From positions 1-13,244 of the forward strand of contig JAZNYY010000082.1 of the NCBI GenBank assembly GCA_045594645.1: DNA of 13,244 bases, given 5' to 3'. Below the pieces are notes generated by a model, which saw nothing but the letters and a program-made list of their open reading frames with translations, was not told where the DNA came from and made no database searches. Source of the DNA: Fimenecus sp045594645 (GTDB lineage Bacteria > Bacillota > Clostridia > Oscillospirales > Acutalibacteraceae). The stretch's first letter is position 1, and each line of letters begins with the position of its first letter. Shown here one piece after another: positions 1 through 6,344 of this stretch. The translations under genes and the position numbers were made by a program.

Positions 1-1
1 A

Positions 2-43
2 CAACTCCTTGGCTCACAGAACGACATGGCTACGATCCGACTT
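2..43. other. Sequencing adapter (MGI/DNBSEQ read-2 type), not genomic
   Basis: Read on the minus strand, this 42-nt block begins AAGTCGGATCGTAGCCATG and ends GAGCCAAGGAGTTG. From memory this is the MGI/BGI DNBSEQ read-2 adapter over its full length. The one base beyond it (position 1) would be the first base of the sample barcode. The block follows directly on the coding sequence of the LRR protein, keeps its frame open by chance, and brings in codons rare in the neighbours (CGG, AGG, CTA). The LRR repeat consensus stops exactly at the junction. It should be trimmed, and the true sequence starts at 44. Confidence 0.95.
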
Positions 44-603
44 AGAACACCGTCAACATCACAGTAATTGGGGTTGTTTTCGTCAACTTCAATTCTCTCT
101 AATGCCCAGCAAGAATAGAAAGATTTACCATCGATTTCAAGGACATCGGGACCAATATTGATTACCTTGATAGTACCGTCACAGTTAAATGCGTACTCTC
201 TGATTGCAGTAATCTTTTTTGCTTCGTCCTTATTAACTACAAAGTTTGTTGCAGGGTCATTGTTTTCATTATCGTATGTGAGTGATGAAACATAGTTAAT
301 ATCAAGCTCAGTAATATAACCTGTATTGCTGAACTTATCGAACTGATAGCCTGACTCAGTCTGTGAATATTCAAATGTTTCACTCTGAACAGTACGAACA
401 GAGAAATACATTGAAAGAGAAACTGCAATTATAATAACAACTGCAAAAATGAACTTTTTAAGCCCGTAATGCTTATAGGGCTTGTTAATATGAGGTGGCG
501 CTAAGCCCTCTACCTGATAAGTCCATATTTCGTCTTCAGGTATGTCGAGATGAATATCAGCCTGCAAGGCAGTGCCTTTTACTTTCTTTTCTTTCTTACT
601 CAT
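44..603 (-). CDS. Membrane-anchored BspA-like leucine-rich repeat protein, 3' end missing
   Basis: The protein starts with ATG at 603, eight bases after a GGGGGTGA ribosome binding site. About 187 residues are present before the sequence ends in adapter. Residues 1-50 form a charged, probably cytoplasmic tail. Residues 51-69 (FIFAVVIIIAVSLSMYFSV) are a single membrane span without a lipobox or clear signal-peptidase site. The remainder is predicted to be outside. From about residue 131 the pattern changes to LRR_5/BspA-type repeats (IREYAFNCDGTIKVINIG, then SFYSCWALERIEVDENNPNY). Such repeats are usually surface adhesion or binding modules. It lies 14 bp after the transporter gene and almost certainly shares its transcript. 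The missing C-terminal part could carry many more repeats. The ligand is unknown. Confidence 0.8.
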
Positions 604-617
604 ATAACTCACCCCCA

Positions 618-2369
618 TTAACCTAAATAACTGCCTGAAACAGATTTGCCTTCTTCTTTTGCCTTCTTTTCTGTAACTTCAGCACGGCGCTTAAGAACTT
701 CCATAACCATATTTTGCTTCTTGTTGTCGTAATCCCAGAAAAGATACGGAATGGTCATTAAAGCGAAGCCGATAACATCAACAATAATCGGGATAACAAT
801 AATATTTCTTCTTGAATCGTCAACAAAAAGAACTTCCCAGTTACTGTTAAAGCCGAATTTAAGCAAGAAGAGAGGAATGATAAGTCCTACGAAAGAGGTA
901 ATCGGGCCTGTGAACCAGCCGAAGATACCTGTGAAGCTTTCAAGACGCTCGCCTGAGAGATACATCTGATAGTCAGCGATACGAACACCCATATCGTGAC
1001 CTGCTGTTGTTGGAACAGTCTTTGTCATTTCCATAAAGAAGAGAACAACAACGCAGATTGTACCGCAAAGATTGAGGTTATCACCGCAGAACCACATAGC
1101 AGCCGCAATGGTTGCATAACCGATTGCACGGCTCAACTGATAGAAAATCATAATCTGCTTGTATGAGAAGCGCTTCAAGAAATATGGTGATAACAAATCG
1201 GGTGGAGTACCCGCAAATGAAATGAGGGCAACCAACAATGAATATGGAAGACCGCTCAAACGGAATGTGTAGAAATAAAGAATTGTAACGAACGGAAGCA
1301 TACCGTTACCAAGTGAGTCGATAAGACCTACTATGGTATTGATAAGCAAATATTTGTTTTTGAGAACACCGAACATACCGTCCCAGAATTTAATCTGCAC
1401 CTTTGCTTCAATAGGTGGCTGAGGAATTCTTTCTTTAATTCTGCCGGCAAGGAACATTGTAAAGCCTGCGGCAATAATAAATGTTATCGGAATAACAAAT
1501 CTGTAAAGATTGAGATCTGCCCACTCATAACGGAGAGCACCAACAATAGCGGGAAGAATAATTGCAAGAATTGAGTTGAAAATGTGAGAAATCTTTACGG
1601 GATAGCTGCGAACAAGAATTCTTTCCTGTAAATTGGGGCTGATTCGCTTTGAACACTCTTCAAGAACATTACCGAAGCCGAATACATTGTATGTAGCAAA
1701 CATAAGGTTTGCAACCCATACTCTTGTTGCAACATCAGCGATATTGTAAACAGGAAGCCAGCCGATAAGAATAACCATTACGCACTTCGGCACAACATCA
1801 CAATAGAGCGAATATTTATATCTGCCGAACTTTGGAATAAGCTTTTTACGCCAGAAGATATTACGGGCGCCTACCCAACCTGAATACAGGAAATGCGTAC
1901 CAAAGGTTTTAAAGCACGCCGTGGCATTCATACCCTCTAATCCGTTAAGAAGCGTAATAAACGAGCTTGTTGGGTCGAAAAGCTTTGAGTAATCGAAAAT
2001 AATCGTCGATATACCAAAAAGCATCATAAGACCATAGCCTAGATAAACCTTTTTTTCTTGTTTTTTAGGCAAGAAGCCCAAGTTATCACACACATACCAC
2101 CAAATCAGTGCTGTAATATAGCCCAAAGGCATATTAAGAATACCGATGACAGAGAATGTGAGATAGGGCAATTTGTAGTGGTGCATAATGAGGAAACAGC
2201 TTGACCAGAAGCCGATATACTCAAGCACCTTTGAGCCTGTGTAGTTTGCGCCGACACCGATAACTACATCCTTATATTCTTTATAAGGAACATATTTACC
2301 TTCTGCCGGAGTGTTCCAATGAGTTTTGATTTCAGTACCTAAGTCTTTTACTTTATCAAGTACACTCAT
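618..2369 (-). CDS. MFS transporter, GPH/MFS_2-like
   Basis: An integral membrane protein of 583 residues with about 12 hydrophobic spans, longer than the usual 400-470 of MFS carriers. The C-terminal signature IPYLFWDYDNKKQNMVMEVL followed by a charged tail resembles the end of glycoside-pentoside-hexuronide (MFS_2) symporters, and that is the basis of the family call. The substrate cannot be read from sequence. I start it at the ATG at 2369, which has GGGAGAG seven bases upstream. The longer frame begins with TTG at 2402, about where transcription should start from the promoter at 2406-2434, so it is unlikely to be translated. The LRR gene follows 14 bp downstream, suggesting a functional pair such as a surface binding protein with a carrier. 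That role is inference. Confidence 0.8.
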   Translation of the reverse strand: MSVLDKVKDLGTEIKTHWNTPAEGKYVPYKEYKDVVIGVGANYTGSKVLEYIGFWSSCFLIMHHYKLPYLTFSVIGILNMPLGYITALIWWYVCDNLGFLPKKQEKKVYLGYGLMMLFGISTIIFDYSKLFDPTSSFITLLNGLEGMNATACFKTFGTHFLYSGWVGARNIFWRKKLIPKFGRYKYSLYCDVVPKCVMVILIGWLPVYNIADVATRVWVANLMFATYNVFGFGNVLEECSKRISPNLQERILVRSYPVKISHIFNSILAIILPAIVGALRYEWADLNLYRFVIPITFIIAAGFTMFLAGRIKERIPQPPIEAKVQIKFWDGMFGVLKNKYLLINTIVGLIDSLGNGMLPFVTILYFYTFRLSGLPYSLLVALISFAGTPPDLLSPYFLKRFSYKQIMIFYQLSRAIGYATIAAAMWFCGDNLNLCGTICVVVLFFMEMTKTVPTTAGHDMGVRIADYQMYLSGERLESFTGIFGWFTGPITSFVGLIIPLFLLKFGFNSNWEVLFVDDSRRNIIVIPIIVDVIGFALMTIPYLFWDYDNKKQNMVMEVLKRRAEVTEKKAKEEGKSVSGSYLG

Positions 2370-2405
2370 TTTTTCACTCTCCCTTTCCAATAATATATTC
2401 AAATA

Positions 2406-2434
2406 ATTTTACCATAAATAATAAAAATTGACAA
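2406..2434 (-). promoter_or_regulatory. Sigma-A promoter of the MFS-LRR operon
   Basis: On the minus strand the -35 box is TTGTCA (2429-2434) and the -10 box TAAAAT (2406-2411), exactly 17 bp apart, each matching consensus at 5 of 6. Transcription would begin near 2399, about 30 nt before the chosen ATG at 2369. Confidence 0.7.
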
Positions 2435-2470
2435 TGTGATTTTGGCCTTTTATTTTTATTTGTAGGTTTA

Positions 2471-2508
2471 CACAAAATAAGGACTTATTGGTTGTGCAAT
2501 AAGTCCTT
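2471..2508 (-). terminator. Intrinsic terminator after the mntP-yjjG operon
   Basis: A perfect 12-bp stem (2479-2490 with 2497-2508, sequence AAGGACTTATTG) closes a 6-nt loop and is followed on the minus strand by ATTTTGTG. It lies 8 bp after the stop codon of the HAD gene and upstream of the next promoter, so it separates the two operons. The U-tract is short but the stem is strong. Confidence 0.8.
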
Positions 2509-2516
2509 TAAAATCT

Positions 2517-3206
2517 TTATTTATTCAATATTTTGAGCACTTGGGAAAGCGCTTTGATTTCATAGTCGATTTTTATATTGTCTTTGTTTTTTGAGTTATG
2601 TGGATTGTACCAACAGCAGAGAATATCAGCGTTATTTCCGCCACGCATATCACTTGTAAGACTGTCCCCGATAATCATCACTTCATCGTGAGAAAAAGCG
2701 CCGATTTTACTCTCAACAGCCCTAAAAAACTCAATTGAAGGCTTTTCATAACCAATTTTATCGGAAATAAACACGCCGTCAAAAATGTCGATAAGTCCTG
2801 ATTGAGTAAGCTTTCGACTTTGGGCAACAATTGTACCGTTTGTTACGGCATACTGACGGATTTTACCTTTAAGTAAAGATACGGTTTCAAAAGCATTATC
2901 GCAGAAAAAGGCTTTATCGCCTAAGCGTTCCTGATATTCGTCATTAAATTCATCAATGCGGTCAAAGCATATGCCCTCTGAGTCAAAAAATTCAACAAAG
3001 CGGTCGTGAAGCACCTGAGGTTTTGTAATCTCACCGCGTTCAAGCTTTTCCCAATATTTACGGTTAATTACAGAATATCTTTCAAGCATTTCATCAGTAC
3101 ATTCGCCCAATGAAAAAGCCTCAAAGCATTTGCGTATTCCGTATGCTTCTGCTTTACCAAAGTCAAGCAAAGTTCCGTCAATATCCCAAAGCAAAGTTTT
3201 AATCAT
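2517..3206 (-). CDS. HAD-family hydrolase, YjjG-type pyrimidine nucleotidase
   Basis: The 229-residue protein has the full HAD motif set: motif I DIDGTLLDF with Asp8 (nucleophile) and Asp10, motif II VTNGT (Thr122), motif III Lys155 in GYEKPS, and motif IV GDSLTSDMRGG with Asp181 and Asp186. The helical C1-type cap lies between motifs I and II. The GDSLTSDMRGGNNA string and the length fit the YjjG/YfnB group, which dephosphorylates nucleoside monophosphates including non-canonical pyrimidines (house-cleaning). Its ATG overlaps the stop of mntP (ATGA), so the two are translationally coupled. The family assignment is solid. The exact substrate is inferred from family knowledge, and a phosphoglycolate-phosphatase-like activity cannot be excluded. 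Confidence 0.85.
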   Translation of the reverse strand: MIKTLLWDIDGTLLDFGKAEAYGIRKCFEAFSLGECTDEMLERYSVINRKYWEKLERGEITKPQVLHDRFVEFFDSEGICFDRIDEFNDEYQERLGDKAFFCDNAFETVSLLKGKIRQYAVTNGTIVAQSRKLTQSGLIDIFDGVFISDKIGYEKPSIEFFRAVESKIGAFSHDEVMIIGDSLTSDMRGGNNADILCCWYNPHNSKNKDNIKIDYEIKALSQVLKILNK

Positions 3207-3772
3207 ATTATTCCAAGACCTTCCAAAAGGAATTTTGTGCCTATTGCCACGAGCACCAAGCCACCTGTAAATTCTGCTTTATTCTTATATTTAGCACCGA
3301 ATTTATGACCGATAAATACGCCCACCGCTGAAAGTGCTGCTGTGATTACACCGATGAGAGTTACCGCCACGAAAACCGTGTTTCTTTGATATTCCAAAGC
3401 AAAAGCAACACCAACCGCCAAGGCATCTATGCTTGTGGCAATTGCAAGTGCCGTGAGTTCTTTTAAATCGAGCTTACTGTCATTACATTCTTCACACTCA
3501 TCTTTATCTTTAATGGACTCCCAAATCATTTTACCACCGATAAAGCAAAGTAAAACAAATGTTACCCAATGGTCGATGCTTTCGATATAATGTGCAAAGC
3601 GAGAGCCGATAAACCAGCCTATAAGTGGCATACCTGCCTGAAATCCGCCGAAGAAAAGAGCAATGAGTGCGGTTTGCTTAAGGTTGATTTTTCTCATATT
3701 GAGTCCCTTGCACACGGCAACCGCAAAGGCATCCATTGCAAGACCTACTGCAATAATCACTAATTCTGTCAT
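3203..3772 (-). CDS. mntP: Manganese efflux pump MntP
   Basis: A membrane protein of 189 residues and six spans, built as two related halves. It carries the conserved acidic motifs GLAMDAFAVAV (Asp14) and ATSIDALAVGVAFAL (Asp116) of the MntP/YebN family, which exports Mn(II). The start is the ATG at 3772 with AGGAG seven bases upstream. A longer reading from an ATG at 3802 would begin inside a terminator-like hairpin and is rejected. The loop between spans 3 and 4 is rich in acidic residues with a CxxC pair (DKDECEECNDSK, about residues 89-100). It is followed by the HAD gene with a 4-nt overlap. Expression may be governed by the leader hairpin at 3791-3819. Confidence 0.9.
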   Translation of the reverse strand: MTELVIIAVGLAMDAFAVAVCKGLNMRKINLKQTALIALFFGGFQAGMPLIGWFIGSRFAHYIESIDHWVTFVLLCFIGGKMIWESIKDKDECEECNDSKLDLKELTALAIATSIDALAVGVAFALEYQRNTVFVAVTLIGVITAALSAVGVFIGHKFGAKYKNKAEFTGGLVLVAIGTKFLLEGLGII

Positions 3773-3784
3773 ATTAAGTCTCCT

Positions 3785-3820
3785 GTTTAAAAAAGGACTC
3801 ATACTTTATGAGCCCTTTTT
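3785..3820 (-). terminator. Terminator-like hairpin in the mntP leader
   Basis: On the minus strand a 13-bp stem (arms 3807-3819 and 3791-3803, one G-U pair, 3-nt loop) is followed by a run of six U and then the mntP ribosome binding site. It has the form of an intrinsic terminator. Because a consensus promoter lies upstream at 3838-3866, the hairpin sits inside the mntP transcript rather than only at the end of spo0A. It may end spo0A read-through, attenuate mntP, or both. Confidence 0.7.
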
Positions 3821-3837
3821 ATTTGCCAACTTTTGAA

Positions 3838-3866
3838 ATAATACCACTTTTAATATATATTGTCAA
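3838..3866 (-). promoter_or_regulatory. Sigma-A promoter of mntP
   Basis: The -35 box is a perfect TTGACA (3861-3866) and the -10 box is TATTAT (3838-3843) with a 17-bp spacer. It begins 12 bp after the spo0A stop codon. Transcription would start near 3831, giving a leader of roughly 58 nt before the mntP ATG. Confidence 0.8.
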
Positions 3867-3877
3867 GGAATGGCAAT

Positions 3878-4636
3878 TTATGAAATTTTCATTCGTAAGC
3901 GAAGCTTATCGCTTATCATTGCTATGAATTCAGAGTTTGTGGGCTTGCCGCGGGAATTCTGAATTGTATAGCCGAAATATGACGACAACACATCAACATC
4001 TCCCCTATCCCATGCAACCTCGATTGCGTGGCGGATAGCACGCTCAACTCTTGACGAGGTTGTTGAATAAGTTTTTGCAACCGTGGGATAAAGCACCTTT
4101 GTGACAGAGCTCATCATTTCACGGTCGTTTATTGACAAAACGATTGCCTCGCGTAAATACTGATAGCCTTTTATGTGGGCGGGAACACCAATCTGGTGCA
4201 TAATCTCGCTTACGGTCATTTGCAAGTCTGTGTCATTTCTCACAACCTCGCCCTTGCGTGCGTCCAATCCCCCTGTGAACTGACCTATGCGTTGTGCAAG
4301 CATTGCAATGTCAAATGGCTTGAGAAAGTAATAGTCCGCCCCCGCAGACAAAACCTCTTGCTCAAAAATGGGATTATCAGTTCCCGACATTACCATTATA
4401 AGCGGTTTCTTTTCTTGTGTTTTTAACTCATTGATTACCCCTAAGGCATCAGTTCCCGCCATAAAGGCATCCATAACAAGCACATCAAAGTCATTACTTT
4501 CAAGCTTTGAGATTATGGCTTTACCGTCTTTTTGAACAAGGTACACATCATATCCGTATGTTCTTAACACATTAGCGCAGTTCTTACCGAACTCGCTACC
4601 CTCACCCGACAATAAAATCTTCAGATTATTTACCAT
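3878..4636 (-). CDS. spo0A: Stage 0 sporulation protein A (response regulator)
   Basis: A 252-residue master regulator of sporulation entry. Residues 5-120 form the receiver, with phospho-acceptor Asp56 (VMDAFMAG), Ser84 at the switch Ser/Thr position and Lys106 in FLKPFD. Residues about 145-252 form the Spo0A-specific DNA-binding domain, recognised by LYPTVAKTY, SRVERAIRHAIEVAW and GKPTNSEFIAMISDKLRLR. The start is ATG with GGAGG (4645-4649) eight bases upstream. Oddity: the acidic pair that holds Mg near the N terminus (DD in Bacillus, KVCVADD) reads LLSGEG here, leaving only Glu12. The usual upstream neighbour spoIVB is absent, an efflux operon lying there instead. Upstream sites suggest autoregulation. 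Confidence 0.95.
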   Translation of the reverse strand: MVNNLKILLSGEGSEFGKNCANVLRTYGYDVYLVQKDGKAIISKLESNDFDVLVMDAFMAGTDALGVINELKTQEKKPLIMVMSGTDNPIFEQEVLSAGADYYFLKPFDIAMLAQRIGQFTGGLDARKGEVVRNDTDLQMTVSEIMHQIGVPAHIKGYQYLREAIVLSINDREMMSSVTKVLYPTVAKTYSTTSSRVERAIRHAIEVAWDRGDVDVLSSYFGYTIQNSRGKPTNSEFIAMISDKLRLRMKIS

Positions 4637-4691
4637 TTTTATAGCCTCCGTTTTTCAATTTTCAAATCTGCCTGACTGAATTGTCTACCAT

Positions 4692-4720
4692 ATATTACCA
4701 TAATTGGTAATTTTTGGCAA
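4692..4720 (-). promoter_or_regulatory. Proximal sigma-A promoter of spo0A
   Basis: The -35 box is TTGCCA (4715-4720) and the -10 box TAATAT (4692-4697), 17 bp apart. Transcription would start near 4685, about 50 nt before the spo0A ATG. Confidence 0.65.
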
Positions 4721-4749
4721 TTATTTTTTTAAAAAATTTTTAAAAACTT

Positions 4750-4765
4750 TTCGACAAAAGTCGAA
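4750..4765. promoter_or_regulatory. Paired inverted 0A boxes (Spo0A operator)
   Basis: The plus strand reads TTCGACAAAAGTCGAA, a perfect 6-bp inverted repeat with a 4-nt spacer. The left half TTCGACA is an exact match, in reverse orientation, to the 0A box TGTCGAA. The right half AGTCGAA matches 6 of 7. It lies 30 bp upstream of the -35 box of the proximal promoter and downstream of the candidate sigma-H promoter. This is a sensible position for autoregulation of spo0A. Confidence 0.65.
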
Positions 4766-4837
4766 CTCTAAAACAATGTGAAAAAAATGGCGGAAGAAAA
4801 TAAAATCCTGCAAAAAAACAGACAAAAATAGCCCGAA

Positions 4838-4866
4838 ATATTCAGTTAACTTTTGACTATACCTTC
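4838..4866 (-). promoter_or_regulatory. Candidate sigma-H promoter of spo0A
   Basis: On the minus strand GAAGGTATA (4858-4866), an 11-nt spacer and ACTGAATAT (4838-4846) fit the sigma-H consensus RNAGGAWWW-N11/12-RNNGAATWW at all fixed positions but one (T for A after AGG). Sigma-H is known to drive spo0A in Bacillus. Transcription would start near 4830. The match comes from reading the sequence and has not been tested against chance. Confidence 0.45.
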
Positions 4867-5017
4867 ATTTATTCGGTCAGATTTTAACCTCGATTTGAAC
4901 TTTGAATTTGTTGAAAACTCTGTTGAAAATGTTTAAAACTCGCTGTTTCAAGGGGTTTGAGAGGTTTAAAAAGGTAATTTTTGTAAAGAATTTTACTTTA
5001 CAGAACAAATATTCAAC

Positions 5018-5054
5018 AAAAAAATGATGTATATACAAAATGCATATACATCAT
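5018..5054 (-). terminator. Intrinsic terminator after the efflux permease
   Basis: An 11-bp stem (5024-5034 with 5044-5054, ATGATGTATAT) with a 9-nt loop is followed on the minus strand by at least six U. It lies 30 bp after the permease stop and closes the adaptor-permease operon. Confidence 0.8.
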
Positions 5055-5083
5055 ATTTTTGAAGGAAATATTTCAAATTCAAA

Positions 5084-6331
5084 TTAATCTCTGCGAAGTG
5101 CCTCGATTGGTGGCATTTTTGCAGCTCGGCGTGCGGGATAAACACCGAAAATAATACCGATTGCCGAAGAGAAGCCCACTGCCAAGGCTACCGTTGAGGG
5201 CTGAACTGCCAACGGCACATTCATAAGATAAGAAACGAATGCCGCGGCGGCAACGCCTAACAAAAATCCTATTAAACCGCCGATAAGACAAAGGATTATG
5301 GATTCTGTTAAGAACTGGAACATAATTGTTCCTGTTTTTGCGCCCAAAGCTTTTCTGATACCGATTTCGCGAGTACGCTCGGTAATGGACACAAGCATTA
5401 TGTTCATAACACCAATACCGCCTACAATCAATGAAATAGCACTTACGGCGGCTATGAATATTGTAAACACATTGATAACCGTATCAAGCAAATCAATATA
5501 GGTTGCCATATTTGTAACGGTATAGCAATCCTTTTCAAAATTATCGTGAAGTGAACGGATATAGTTTATTGCCGCAGTACCGATACCGTCAAGCTGACTT
5601 TCGTCAACAGCGGTGATATTGACCGTATCATAGCGATTTTGTGTTGAGCCGTTAATTTCGGTGACAACGGGCGCAGGCATAATCATCATACAGCTTGTCA
5701 TCTGCATTCCGCCCATCATTGAAGACATCTGCTCCATATAATCTTCAGTATCCATATTCATACCCGCCATTATATCAATAACGCCGATAATCTTTACGGA
5801 AATTGTGAGAGTATCTGAAGTACAGCTTATATATTCGCCAACCACATTTTTAGTGCCGAAAAGCTGTAATGCACTGCCCACATCAATAACGCCCACATAT
5901 TTGCCCTGCTGAAATTCTTCTTGATTAAAAAATCTGCCGTAAATACATGGTGTCTGCATTAAATTTTGCATATCGGTGTTTCCGCCGATACCCATTAAAA
6001 AGCCTTTCTGGTCATTTGCGGTCATCTGACACATTGCCATACTCTGCATTGAGGCATACTGAACACCGTCAAGCTTCTTGATTGCCTCAATATCGGCATC
6101 GGTGAAATAATCGTCATCATCGGCAACGCTCGACCTAACGGTAAGTGAAATTGCGCTGTTACCCATATCGCGAATCATACCGACAATATAATCGCGACCT
6201 CCGTTACCCACGGTAACAATGGCAATAACTGAGGCTACACCGATGATAATACCGAGCATTGTGAGCAACGAACGCATAAGGTTTGTTTTTATGCTGAAAA
6301 CGGCAATGCGGATATTTTCTTTTATGTTCAA
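5084..6331 (-). CDS. MacB/FtsX-type ABC transporter permease
   Basis: A 415-residue permease with the MacB layout: a first span at about 20-42 (LLTMLGIIIGVASVIAIVTV), a large outer MacB_PCD domain at about 45-275, then three spans (about 285-315, 340-370, 380-400) of the FtsX domain. It contains the conserved ERTREIGIRKALGA motif and ends in YPARRAAKMPPIEALRRD. There is no ATPase domain. Translation starts at TTG (6331) nine bases after AAGGAG. No ATG lies nearby in frame. The outer domain is unusually rich in methionine: 12 of residues 188-218 and 7 of residues 95-125. It lies 13 bp after the adaptor. The pair should export a substrate or peptide across the membrane, but the matching ATPase gene is not in the window. 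Confidence 0.88.
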   Translation of the reverse strand: MNIKENIRIAVFSIKTNLMRSLLTMLGIIIGVASVIAIVTVGNGGRDYIVGMIRDMGNSAISLTVRSSVADDDDYFTDADIEAIKKLDGVQYASMQSMAMCQMTANDQKGFLMGIGGNTDMQNLMQTPCIYGRFFNQEEFQQGKYVGVIDVGSALQLFGTKNVVGEYISCTSDTLTISVKIIGVIDIMAGMNMDTEDYMEQMSSMMGGMQMTSCMMIMPAPVVTEINGSTQNRYDTVNITAVDESQLDGIGTAAINYIRSLHDNFEKDCYTVTNMATYIDLLDTVINVFTIFIAAVSAISLIVGGIGVMNIMLVSITERTREIGIRKALGAKTGTIMFQFLTESIILCLIGGLIGFLLGVAAAAFVSYLMNVPLAVQPSTVALAVGFSSAIGIIFGVYPARRAAKMPPIEALRRD

Positions 6332-6344
6332 AATTCCACACTCC

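Larger units (their letters stand above)
4637..5083. other. Intergenic control region between spo0A and the efflux operon
   Basis: This 447-bp AT-rich gap holds the efflux terminator, the candidate sigma-H promoter, the 0A boxes and the sigma-A promoter of spo0A. The remainder shows no credible gene. There is a 12-bp-period direct repeat (TGTTGAAAA at 4909-4917 and 4921-4929), a small 7-bp hairpin (TGTAAAG/CTTTACA, 4982-5002) and a long A/T run at 4721-4748 just upstream of the proximal promoter, which could act as an UP element. Confidence 0.6.

Noticed and set aside
2370..2402. Longer start of the MFS transporter at TTG 2402
   Set aside because: It lies at about the predicted transcription start and has no ribosome binding site, while the ATG at 2369 has GGGAGAG seven bases upstream.
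3773..3837. yybP-ykoY manganese riboswitch before mntP
   Set aside because: The leader from the predicted start is only about 58 nt and contains one simple hairpin. The two-armed fold and its conserved loops are not there.
4909..4929. Direct repeat TGTTGAAAA as a possible iteron, origin or CRISPR-like element
   Set aside because: There are only two copies, with no DnaA boxes and no further periodicity. Nearby genes do not suggest an origin.
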